Assembly: GCA_016703535.1 (NCBI GenBank)
Contig: JADJBV010000001.1
Span: 4,764,001 to 4,828,000 of the forward strand
Origin: Deltaproteobacteria bacterium
GTDB taxonomy: Bacteria; Myxococcota; Kuafuiibacteriia; Kuafuiibacteriales; Kuafuiibacteriaceae
DNA length: 64,000 nucleotides
Direction: 5' to 3'
The notes under the pieces were generated by a model. It ran no database searches. It was not told the origin of the DNA and saw nothing but the letters and a program-made list of their open reading frames with translations. This document shows, piece by piece, positions 1 through 7,887 of this stretch (its first letter is position 1; the number at the start of each line of letters is the position of its first letter). The position numbers were made by a program, and so were the translations under genes.

Positions 1-500
1 CGCACCGCCGGATCGACGTCTTCGAGGGCCTCATACAAGAGGGTCCGGGGTCGCTTTTGCTTCATCCGGTAGAGGGCCCATGCGGTCCCGAGGCGCACCT
101 CCCGATCCGGATGACGCAAAGCAGCAGCGATGGTCCCGGTCGCGCTGCCGTCCCCGAGGGCGAGGAGCGCCAAGGCCTTGCCGAGCTTTTGGGGACGGGC
201 GACGGGCCAGGCCCTGCTCTTCAGGGCCCGCAGCGCCTCGGCGTGCCTCGCCAAGCCGACCGCCAGGTAGGCGCTCCGAGCCCCCTCGAGATCCCCACCA
301 TCGGCCTTCTCGAGCAGGGGCTTGATGGTGGTCGGGCCCAGGTGGGGCGCGAGGAGCAGGAGATCGTGGGCCCGGTGGGGCTTCACCGCCTCGGCGTCGA
401 TCCGGGCCTGGACGTTGGGGCAGACCGGCGTTTGGGCCAGGGCAGGCGCGGCCACTCCCCCGGCGGCGAGGGACGTCATCAGGGCGATCACCGGTCTCAC
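1..500 (-). CDS. Exported HEAT-like repeat protein (3' end cut by window edge)
   Basis: The reverse strand is open from a GTG at 498-500 to the left edge, so only the first 166 codons are present. The N-terminus carries a signal peptide ending near Ala-Leu-Ala-Gln (residues about 20-23). It is followed by helical, Leu/Ala-rich sequence in which residues about 120-166 look like HEAT/PBS-lyase-type repeats (HPDREVRLGTAWAL, then a second DVDPAVR unit at the edge). An AGGACGAGG stretch about 9 bases upstream of the GTG supports the start; an ATG seven codons in is an alternative. It is divergent from the kinase at 609. The export call is sequence-based, the HEAT call is by pattern, and the function is unknown. 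Confidence 0.6.
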   Translation of the reverse strand, partial: MRPVIALMTSLAAGGVAAPALAQTPVCPNVQARIDAEAVKPHRAHDLLLLAPHLGPTTIKPLLEKADGGDLEGARSAYLAVGLARHAEALRALKSRAWPVARPQKLGKALALLALGDGSATGTIAAALRHPDREVRLGTAWALYRMKQKRPRTLLYEALEDVDPAV

Positions 501-535
501 TCGAGAGTACCTCGTCCTACTCGACCCCCACTCGG

Positions 536-554
536 TCCCACAAGCAAGGTGGGA
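536..554. promoter_or_regulatory. Inverted repeat in divergent intergenic region
   Basis: TCCCAC (536-541) and GTGGGA (549-554) form perfect 6-bp arms around a 7-base loop. They lie between the leftmost minus-strand gene and the plus-strand kinase. This could be an operator for either gene. No T-tract follows, so a terminator is unlikely. Confidence 0.25.
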
Positions 555-608
555 ACGCAAATAACGAAGGTCGCGGATCGATGTTAACATTTACGGCGGC
601 CGGAACGG

Positions 609-3600
609 ATGGAGCTCGAGCGACCAGAGTTCGGCGACTACCTGCTCCACGAGCGCATCGGTGCAGGTGGGATGGCCGAGATCTTCCTGGCGACTGCCCA
701 GGGGATCGAAGGCTTCGAAAAGCGTTTGGTCATCAAGCGCATCCTCCCCAACCTCTCGGACGACGACCAGTTCGTCCGGATGTTCATAGAAGAGGCGAAG
801 TTGTGCGTCACGCTTCGCCACCCGAACATCGTTCAGGTTTATGACCTCGGCGAGATCGACAGCCAGTACTTCATCGCCATGGAGTACGTGGACGGCCGCG
901 ATCTGTTGAAGACCCTGGCGGCGTGCGGCCGAAAGCGGATCGGCTTCCCGACCGACATCGCGCTGTACATCGTGATGGAGGTCCTCAAAGGCCTCGACTA
1001 CGCCCACCAGATGAAGCGGCCCGACGGCCAACCCTTGGGCATCATCCACCGCGACGTCTCTCCCTCCAACGTGCTGCTCTCCTTCGAAGGAGAGGTGAAG
1101 ATCGGCGACTTCGGGATCGCCAAGGCCTCGACCCGGGAGAAAACCGCCACCGGCATCCTCAAGGGCAAGTTCGGCTACATGGCGCCGGAGCAGGTCACGG
1201 GGGCGCCGATCGACGCCCGGGCAGACATCTTCGCGTCGGGCATCGTGTTGTACGAGTTGTTGACGGGGCACCGGCTCTTCGCGGGCAAAAACGATCTGGC
1301 GGTGTTGGAGCGGGTGCGGGACGCGGTGATCGAGCCCCACCCTCGTTATTATCGGCAGGACCTGGATCCGGAGCTGGAGCGGATCGTGATGCGAGCCCTC
1401 TCCCGGGATCAACACGATCGCTTCCAGACCGCGCAGGAGTTGCACGACGCGCTCCACGAGTATGTCTTTCGGTCCCGGGCTCAAGTGTCGCCGGGCCACC
1501 TGGGCCGCTTCATGCAGGCCCTCTTCCTTCAGGATCAGGACGAACAGGCGCGGCGCCAGCGGGTCAGGCTCCCGGCGCCCAAGTCCTTGTTGGCCCCGCC
1601 CAAGCCGCTGATCACCGGCTTTGGCGACGAAAGCACCAAAGAAGAGCGCGGCGCCGAACCTGAAGATCCGCCGACGGTGGACGCAACTCGCGAGGTCGCC
1701 GCGGCCCTCGAATCCATCCAACCCCTCCGTCAGCTGGCCCAAACAGCTTTGCCCCGGGCCGACTCGGTCTCGGGACAGGCGTACATCTCGGCCGATGAAG
1801 ACTGGGAGACCGAAGGCAGCATCGAGTTCGAGGACGGTCCCTCGGGCCTGGTGCCCAACCGCGCCTTCGAGGAGAGCGAACACACCGATGTCTCGGGTGA
1901 CTCGGCGGCGGTGAGCCGTTCGGCGGTGGTGGAGCACTTGGAGGCCATCGACGTCGGCAGCGGCGCGATCTTGACCTCCCGGCCCGAGTCTTTGAGCGGG
2001 TGGATCGAACCTCGCCCCAAAGATGAGGTGTTGGCGCTCCGCCAGGCCCGGGCCGAAAACGACCCCACCGACTTCGACCTCTCGGGGAAAAAAGCGCGCA
2101 GCTCCACCCGTTCGGGCCGGCCTCCCTCTGATCCGGTGGCCACCGGTCAACCGCAGCTGAGCCAAGCCCGCGGCTCCTCCAACTTCAGCCCCGCCGAGAT
2201 CATCGAACGCACCATCTCTCGCACCGGCGACGAAGGACCGGGGAGTGAGGCGACCATGCGCTTCGACTCCGATCCCGGAGATCGGCGCCCGCCCCCCAGC
2301 GCCAGCCAAGCCAAGATCGATCGAACGGTCGAGGTCGAGGACAGCGACCTGCCCACCTCGGAGGTCGGCGAAGCCGAGGTGCAGCTCCTGAACCAGGCGA
2401 TCGCCGGGACCACTCGCCGCGACGCCAGCCCCTCGCCTTCCGCGGTGCTGAAGAAGGAGCGGATGGTCGGCAACGTGGTCGGGCCCCCGACCGCCGCCGG
2501 TCCGGTCAACCGAGGTGACATCACCGGCCCGACCTCCTCCGAGGGCAGCCCCTTCGACGATCCCACCGCCACCAGTGATCAAGGGCCGGCGTCGAGGTTG
2601 ACGCCGGAGGAACACGACGAGTCGGCGACCCACCGCTTCGATCGGAAGTTGAGCGCGATCCCCGCGCCGGCCCGAGCCGATTCCTTGTCCCGTCGTCGCC
2701 CAATCCCGGGGCGGAGGGAGCGGCCGGTGTTGTTGCCCGCCGACGATGATCCGAACGGCCTGCGCACCAGCCGAAGGGCCACCTTGGGGCCCCGGACCAG
2801 CCCCCGCCGCCGTCACACCACCCGGGCTCCGATTTCGGTGGTGAACCCGGGCGCAACCCCGCCGGTTGATCCGCCGGGGGCCGTGCCGCGGGGGCCCTTA
2901 CCGCAACGCCGGGACAGCTCGGGTGTCACCGCGGCCTTGTCCGAGGCCAAGGAGATCGAGGACGAGATCGCCGAACTGCGGCGCAGCTCCCACGACGGTC
3001 GAGACGACACCTCTCCAGGTGCGTTGACGGGTGGATCTTTGAGCGGCGTCATCTTGGGCGACTCATCGGAGCCCGACGAGCCGACGATGAACGGCGAAGA
3101 GGCGCCGGCTCAAAGTGGCGTGCGGCAACGAGAGGCCCGGCGGCGGATGACGACCCGCAACGTGGTCCTCTACGGAGAAGAGCGGGCCGGGGCGGAAGCG
3201 GGCTTTGGTGAAGAGGCGAGTGTCCCGGCGATCACCAACGCCGGCCAACTCGATCAAGAAGGGGCCTCGGAGTTGTTTGGCGTGTTGTCCAACCTGGATG
3301 ACGCCCGGGACGCCTTTGGTCCGGACGAAGAGGTGTCGATCGACACCGACGCCCGCCCCTACGCCGACCTCTCCGAGTCTTTGAGCCGGGTGGAAGCGGT
3401 CACCCTCAACAACGAGGAGGAGGAGGAGGTCGAACAAGAGATCACCGCCGGCGGCGACGAGGTCACCGACGCCGAACTCGACGCCGAAGAATACGACGAC
3501 ACCCGCCTGGGGACTTTGGCCGAGTCGACCCGGCGCGCTCCGTCGCCGGTCCGGACCGACATCGAGATCGGCTTCACCGAACCGGAAGAGGAGACCACCG

Positions 3601-4988
3601 CGGCCCTCGACGAACCCCGCCTCCGCGGCGAGGTGACCACCGGCAAAGGCCCGCCCGCGGTGCCGCGGGTGGTGACCCCTCGCCCCGAAGGTTCGGGGAT
3701 CATGATCGATCACCAGCTGTTGGCCTCGGGCGGTGAAGCGGAAGAACGGCGAGAGAGCCTGACCGCCCCAAGCAACAGCGATGAGATGGTGGCGCTGCGC
3801 GGGATGAACGGCCCGAAGAGCGGACGACGCCAAGCGCCCTTGGCTCGAGAAGACAGCTTCAACGAACAGGAAGAGACCACCCAACAAGCCGACGAAGAGA
3901 GCCTCGAGCTCCGGGAGGCCACCAGCAATCAGCGCGGCGGAGGGGGCGGTGACCTGCTGTCCGAGAGCTTCGAGCTTTCCTTGGTCGAAAAGGAGGAGAT
4001 CCTCGGACCTCCCAAACGGCGGGAAGAACGGCGGGAAGAGCGGCGCGAAGAACGGCGGGAAGAGCGGCGCGAAGATGATCGCCGGGCCGGCCGGGGCCTC
4101 ATGGATCCCAGCAGCAGCGAGGCGATGTCGGCCCGACCGGCGGCCAAGGCGGTGGCCGAACGTCAAGGTGAGCTGCTGCGGGCCGCAGTCGAACGCAACC
4201 GGCCGGTCAAGGAGCTGAACCGAGCCAAAGCGCCCCAGGCCGCCCCGAAGCGCATGGCGCCGACCCAAGAGCTTTCACCCGCCCCGGCGGTGGGGAGCGC
4301 CGGCTTGGCTTTTCAGCCGGTTTCGGCCACCCCGTCGTTTGGGCAGGTCGACCCGCGTCGCGCCGCACCTTCGTTTGGTGAAGCGGCCCCCGCGATTTGG
4401 ATCGAAACTCGCCGCACCAGCTACTGGACCTGGGGCATGTACCTGGCGGTGATGTTGGCGGTGATGTTGGCGGTGGCCGCCGCTTGGGTCTCGATCAACC
4501 CGCACCCCAGCCGCACCGCCATCAAGCCCATCAACCAGGAGCCGCGGATCGCCGCGCCGGCGCCGACGCCCGCCGCGCCCCCCGAGGCCCCCGCTCCGAT
4601 CCCGCCGAGCGAAGGGCCGACCGGTCGATCGGTGGCGCCACCGCCCCCGTTGGTGGTGCGTTCACCTGATCCCGCGCCTGCCAGCCCGCCCCCCGCCGCC
4701 GCGGAAGAGGCCGCCCGGGCCGAGGTGGAGCCGCCCCCGCCAGAGGCCCCGAAGCGGCGGGCCAGGCCTCGCCCGGCGCCGACCAGCAACCTGCCGGTGC
4801 TCTCCATTCAATGTAACGAGCCGGTCGAGATCCGGATCGCCGGCCAACGGTTCGTCGACCAGACTCGCTTCAAGGAGCGCTTCAAGCCCGGCCAATATCC
4901 GCTGAAGATCATCCGCCCCGGCCGCACCATCAGCCACGTGGTCACCTTGGTGTCGGGCCAGAAGCCCTTGACCGTGCCCTGCGAGTGA
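609..4988 (+). CDS. Membrane-anchored Ser/Thr protein kinase with very long acidic linker
   Basis: A Pkn-type kinase domain occupies about residues 11-285: Gly-rich loop GAGGMAEIF, ATP-anchoring Lys43, catalytic loop HRDVSPSN with Asp149, and DFG at 167-169. The HRDVSPxN variant is common in myxobacterial kinases. About 980 residues of acidic, Ser/Thr/Pro-rich low-complexity linker follow, including an RREE tandem block (about 1137-1156). One membrane span lies near 1277-1296 (MYLAVMLAVMLAVAAAW). After it come a Pro-rich spacer and a roughly 70-residue C-terminal domain resembling PEGA-type beta domains, presumably periplasmic. The protein likely phosphorylates cytoplasmic targets in response to an envelope signal. 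The kinase call is firm; ligand and substrates are unknown. Confidence 0.9.
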   Translation: MELERPEFGDYLLHERIGAGGMAEIFLATAQGIEGFEKRLVIKRILPNLSDDDQFVRMFIEEAKLCVTLRHPNIVQVYDLGEIDSQYFIAMEYVDGRDLLKTLAACGRKRIGFPTDIALYIVMEVLKGLDYAHQMKRPDGQPLGIIHRDVSPSNVLLSFEGEVKIGDFGIAKASTREKTATGILKGKFGYMAPEQVTGAPIDARADIFASGIVLYELLTGHRLFAGKNDLAVLERVRDAVIEPHPRYYRQDLDPELERIVMRALSRDQHDRFQTAQELHDALHEYVFRSRAQVSPGHLGRFMQALFLQDQDEQARRQRVRLPAPKSLLAPPKPLITGFGDESTKEERGAEPEDPPTVDATREVAAALESIQPLRQLAQTALPRADSVSGQAYISADEDWETEGSIEFEDGPSGLVPNRAFEESEHTDVSGDSAAVSRSAVVEHLEAIDVGSGAILTSRPESLSGWIEPRPKDEVLALRQARAENDPTDFDLSGKKARSSTRSGRPPSDPVATGQPQLSQARGSSNFSPAEIIERTISRTGDEGPGSEATMRFDSDPGDRRPPPSASQAKIDRTVEVEDSDLPTSEVGEAEVQLLNQAIAGTTRRDASPSPSAVLKKERMVGNVVGPPTAAGPVNRGDITGPTSSEGSPFDDPTATSDQGPASRLTPEEHDESATHRFDRKLSAIPAPARADSLSRRRPIPGRRERPVLLPADDDPNGLRTSRRATLGPRTSPRRRHTTRAPISVVNPGATPPVDPPGAVPRGPLPQRRDSSGVTAALSEAKEIEDEIAELRRSSHDGRDDTSPGALTGGSLSGVILGDSSEPDEPTMNGEEAPAQSGVRQREARRRMTTRNVVLYGEERAGAEAGFGEEASVPAITNAGQLDQEGASELFGVLSNLDDARDAFGPDEEVSIDTDARPYADLSESLSRVEAVTLNNEEEEEVEQEITAGGDEVTDAELDAEEYDDTRLGTLAESTRRAPSPVRTDIEIGFTEPEEETTAALDEPRLRGEVTTGKGPPAVPRVVTPRPEGSGIMIDHQLLASGGEAEERRESLTAPSNSDEMVALRGMNGPKSGRRQAPLAREDSFNEQEETTQQADEESLELREATSNQRGGGGGDLLSESFELSLVEKEEILGPPKRREERREERREERREERREDDRRAGRGLMDPSSSEAMSARPAAKAVAERQGELLRAAVERNRPVKELNRAKAPQAAPKRMAPTQELSPAPAVGSAGLAFQPVSATPSFGQVDPRRAAPSFGEAAPAIWIETRRTSYWTWGMYLAVMLAVMLAVAAAWVSINPHPSRTAIKPINQEPRIAAPAPTPAAPPEAPAPIPPSEGPTGRSVAPPPPLVVRSPDPAPASPPPAAAEEAARAEVEPPPPEAPKRRARPRPAPTSNLPVLSIQCNEPVEIRIAGQRFVDQTRFKERFKPGQYPLKIIRPGRTISHVVTLVSGQKPLTVPCE
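4017..4076 (+). repeat. 12-bp tandem repeat (RREE units) inside kinase linker
   Basis: Five consecutive 12-base units of the form CGGCGSGAAGAW encode Arg-Arg-Glu-Glu/Asp repeats (residues about 1137-1156). Units differ at one or two positions. The coding frame is kept because the period is a multiple of three. Repeat number may vary between strains. Confidence 0.85.
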
Positions 4989-5001
4989 ACGCGCTTTTGG
5001 C

Positions 5002-5970
5002 GTGATGGCCCGGGTGATCTTCTTCGGGGTGGACGGGGCTTTCTCCCGGGTCACCTTGGCGGCCTTGGTGGACGCGGGCCTCAGGCCCAACCTGGTGATC
5101 CACGGGCGGGAACGAGGCTCTGGGATCCCGGTGTTGCGGAGATGGCCAGTTTCCCCCAGCCCGGTCGCGCGTTTTGTCGCTCGCACCGAAGCCTTGGTGG
5201 GTCGGGGCCTGTCCCCCGAGGCCAGCGACCTGACCCAGGCGGCCCACGGCTTCGGCATCGACGTCTGGAGCACAACCCAGGCCCACCACCCGACCCTGCT
5301 GGAGGCCATGGCGGAAACACGACCCGAGGTGTTGGTGATCGCGGGCTTCAGCCACTTGCTCAAGCCTTCGGTGTTGGCCCTCGCCGAACGCGGCGGCCTG
5401 AACCTCCACCCCGGTCACCTGCCCGCCGAACGAGGGCCGGCCCCCGTCTATTGGGCGTTGAAGGCGGGCCGCACCCAGTTCGGGTGGACCGTCCATCGCC
5501 TGGATCCCGGTGAAGATTCGGGTGAGGTGGTGACGGTGGGTGAACTTTCGGTGGAGCCGGGGACCACGGGCCAGGCGATCCACGAGCGCTTGGCCGAAGC
5601 CGGGGCCCCGGCCTTGGTGGCCGCGACCCGGGCGCTGCTCAGCGACACCTTGGTCAGCACCCCCCAAGCGACGATCGGCGTCGGCCGTTGCCCCCGCCCG
5701 ACTTTGGCCGATCGCCGGCTCGACCAAGGGCAAAGCGCGAAAGCGGTCTACACCTTCGTCGCCGGTTGTTCGCCCAGCCATCGGCTCTGGGCCGAGGTCG
5801 CGGGAGATCGGTTTTTTGTGGCCCAGGCGATCGGCTACGACCCAGAGGCGCGGCTGGACTACGACTTCGTGCTGTTGGGTGATCGGCTGCTCCTCGCGTG
5901 TCAGCCGGGGGTGGTGGAGCTGGAGCTCACCCGTGACGGCGCGATCTTCAGCGCCGAATACTCGGAGTAG
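5002..5970 (+). CDS. Formyltransferase-fold protein, methionyl-tRNA formyltransferase-like
   Basis: The protein has the formyltransferase (PurN/Fmt) fold: a Rossmann-like N-terminus (ARVIFFGVDGAFSRVTLAAL), the catalytic segment GGLNLHPGHLPAERG with Asn134 and His136, and Asp172 in LDPGEDSGEVV. These three positions match the Asn-His-Asp triad of N10-formyl-THF enzymes. A C-terminal domain of about 100 residues (from ~220) matches the Fmt layout, and 322 residues is a normal Fmt length. The usual Fmt N-terminal FxGTPxFA motif is absent. Initiator tRNA formylation is therefore possible, but formylation of a sugar amine or other substrate is equally open. It starts 13 bases after the kinase gene; an ATG lies one codon in (5005). 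Confidence 0.65.
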   Translation: MMARVIFFGVDGAFSRVTLAALVDAGLRPNLVIHGRERGSGIPVLRRWPVSPSPVARFVARTEALVGRGLSPEASDLTQAAHGFGIDVWSTTQAHHPTLLEAMAETRPEVLVIAGFSHLLKPSVLALAERGGLNLHPGHLPAERGPAPVYWALKAGRTQFGWTVHRLDPGEDSGEVVTVGELSVEPGTTGQAIHERLAEAGAPALVAATRALLSDTLVSTPQATIGVGRCPRPTLADRRLDQGQSAKAVYTFVAGCSPSHRLWAEVAGDRFFVAQAIGYDPEARLDYDFVLLGDRLLLACQPGVVELELTRDGAIFSAEYSE

Positions 5971-5986
5971 CGCCAAGTAGGCGTCT

Positions 5987-7465
5987 ATGGCAGCGTCCGG
6001 GCCCATGGAGGGATCGCCCGGCCGCAGCCTCTCGCAGGGCCGCTGCGCCAAGATCATCTGTACGCTCGGACCGTCCACCAACTCGGACGAGGTGGTCGAT
6101 CGTCTCCTCCAGGCCGGGATGGACGCCGCCCGGATCAACCTGGGCCTCGGCACACCCGGGGACCACGTGGCTCGAATCCGGCGCCTCTGCGCGCAACCCG
6201 GGAGCAAACGCCGCCCGGTCGCGATCATCGCGGACCTGCCGGGTCGCCGCATCCGGATCGGTCGTTTGGATGCGGGGCGGGCCCAACTCGAGGTTGGTGA
6301 CCTGGTCACCTTCAGCCGCGACCGCGGGGAGCTGGGCAACGGCGCTCGCCTGCCGGTCGACGACGGGCTCTTTCACGACAACATGGCCCGGGGCGATCAG
6401 ATCTTGTTGTCCGACGGCCTGGTCGAGCTGGTGATCACCAAGATCAGCAACGCCGAGCTGGAGGCCGAGGTGATCGCGGGCGGGGCCGTGATGGAGCGGA
6501 CCGGCGTCCACGCCCCGGGCATGCCGCTCCAGGGTGGGCCGCTCACGCAAGCTGACTTGCCGCTCCTGAAGATGGCCGTCGAACAACGGGTCGACTACCT
6601 CGCCCTCACCTACATCACCGACGCCAGCGAGATCTTGGCGGTGCGGGAGCAGCTCGAGAAGTTGGGCGCCAACATCCCCTTGGTCGTGAAGATCGAGCGC
6701 CTCGAGGCCTTCGCGCGCCTCGACGGCATCTTGAAGCGCTCCGACGCGATCATGATCCGGCGTGGAGACCTGGGCGCGCAAATCGAAGTGACCCGGGTGC
6801 CGCTGGTGCAAAAGGAGATCTTGCGTTTGGCCCAAAGCGCTGGGGTCCCGGTGATCATCGCGACCCAGATGTTGGGCTCGATGATCAGCTCGCCCACGCC
6901 CACCCGGGCCGAGGCCAGCGACGTCTCCAACGCCATCGCCGACGGCGCCGACGGCGTGTTGCTCAGCTCCGAAACCGCCATCGGCAAGTACCCGGTGGAG
7001 TCGGTCTCGATGATGGCGCGGATCATCAGCGAGACCGAACGGGAGCGCATTCACCCGCCGCCCAAACCCCGGGCCGAGACCTTCCCTTCACCGTTCGCCG
7101 ACACCACCGCCAGCATCGCGGTGCAGGCCGCCGAACACACCCGGGCCAAGTTGATCGCCTGCTTCACCGAGTCGGGTCGCACCGCCCGGCTGGTCTCTAA
7201 ATACCGGCCCAGCGTCCCGATCATCGCCTTCTGCAGCAACGACGAGACCCGCCAACGCCTGGCGGTGCACTGGGGCGTCCGCTCCGACAAGCTGGAGATC
7301 TCCCGGGACGTCGAGACCACCGTCAAAAACGTCGAGGAGCGGCTCCTGTCTCGGGGTTTGGTCCGGCACGGGGATCGGCTGGTGATCGTCTTCGGGGCCC
7401 CAGTTGGGGAAAAAGGCCACACCAACTCGGTGCGCCTTCACGAGGTTGGCGGCCGGACGAACTGA
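5987..7465 (+). CDS. pyk: Pyruvate kinase, divergent K+-independent-type
   Basis: The product converts PEP and ADP to pyruvate and ATP. Family motifs are clear: KIICTLGPSTN at the start, the catalytic Lys235 in VVKIERLE, IRRGDLGAQI, and the long ATQMLGSMISSPTPTRAEASDVSNAI block with GADGVLLSSETAIGKYP. The length (492 aa) is normal and the C-terminal allosteric domain is present. Oddities: the usual NFSHG is NLGLG (residues 51-55) and the usual DTKGPEIR is DLPGRRIR (83-90). Two K+ ligands (Ser, Thr) are thus missing, and a basic residue occupies the position that is Glu117 in rabbit muscle enzyme. That suggests activity without K+. It is followed by rpoZ. Confidence 0.85.
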   Translation: MAASGPMEGSPGRSLSQGRCAKIICTLGPSTNSDEVVDRLLQAGMDAARINLGLGTPGDHVARIRRLCAQPGSKRRPVAIIADLPGRRIRIGRLDAGRAQLEVGDLVTFSRDRGELGNGARLPVDDGLFHDNMARGDQILLSDGLVELVITKISNAELEAEVIAGGAVMERTGVHAPGMPLQGGPLTQADLPLLKMAVEQRVDYLALTYITDASEILAVREQLEKLGANIPLVVKIERLEAFARLDGILKRSDAIMIRRGDLGAQIEVTRVPLVQKEILRLAQSAGVPVIIATQMLGSMISSPTPTRAEASDVSNAIADGADGVLLSSETAIGKYPVESVSMMARIISETERERIHPPPKPRAETFPSPFADTTASIAVQAAEHTRAKLIACFTESGRTARLVSKYRPSVPIIAFCSNDETRQRLAVHWGVRSDKLEISRDVETTVKNVEERLLSRGLVRHGDRLVIVFGAPVGEKGHTNSVRLHEVGGRTN

Positions 7466-7548
7466 GTCCGGGGCCTTCGGTTGAACTAGGTGTTAACCCG
7501 ATAACTTTGATCGTGGCGGGGGCCCTGGAGGCGTGCTACCTGACCCGC

Positions 7549-7851
7549 ATGGCCCGCGTCACAGTCGAAGACTGCCTGGAAAACGTCGATAACCGCTTCG
7601 CTTTGGTACTGCTCGCGACCCGTCGCAGCCGCCAGCTTCTGAAGGGCGCCACCGCCTTGGTGGAGCACGCCAAGAACAAAGCCCCGGTCCTCGCGCTCCG
7701 CGAGATCGCCGCTGACAAAGTCCGCTTCGATAAGAATCTCAAGGAGATCATGGCGGCCACCCCCGCTGAGCTCCGGGCCAAATACGGCGATCCGGTCAAG
7801 CGGAACGAGACGACTCAGACCCCTCCGGCCGGCGCGCCCCGCTTCTTCTAA
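7549..7851 (+). CDS. rpoZ: DNA-directed RNA polymerase omega subunit
   Basis: The 100-residue product begins MARVTVEDCLENVDNRFALVLL, the standard omega N-terminus, and continues with ATRRSRQLL and the NKAPVLALREIA segment. These contact the RNA polymerase beta-prime C-terminus and help core assembly. I use the ATG at 7549 because conserved omega homology starts exactly there, although the frame opens 14 codons earlier. The C-terminal tail (about residues 85-100) is Pro/Thr-rich and ends in Arg-Phe-Phe. It lies 83 bases after pyruvate kinase. In proteobacteria rpoZ usually sits beside gmk and spoT, so this location is unusual. Confidence 0.92.
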   Translation: MARVTVEDCLENVDNRFALVLLATRRSRQLLKGATALVEHAKNKAPVLALREIAADKVRFDKNLKEIMAATPAELRAKYGDPVKRNETTQTPPAGAPRFF

Positions 7852-7887
7852 GCGACCTGTCTCGTACTGATTGTCCTCGCCCGGCCG

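Noticed and set aside
591..2816. 741-codon open frame on the minus strand opposite the kinase gene
   Set aside because: It is a by-product of GC-rich codon bias. The plus-strand frame holds clear kinase motifs; the minus-strand product has no domain and an odd composition.
4017..4076. Possible CRISPR-like short repeats
   Set aside because: The units are 12 bp, contiguous, have no spacers and keep a coding frame. They are an internal protein repeat.
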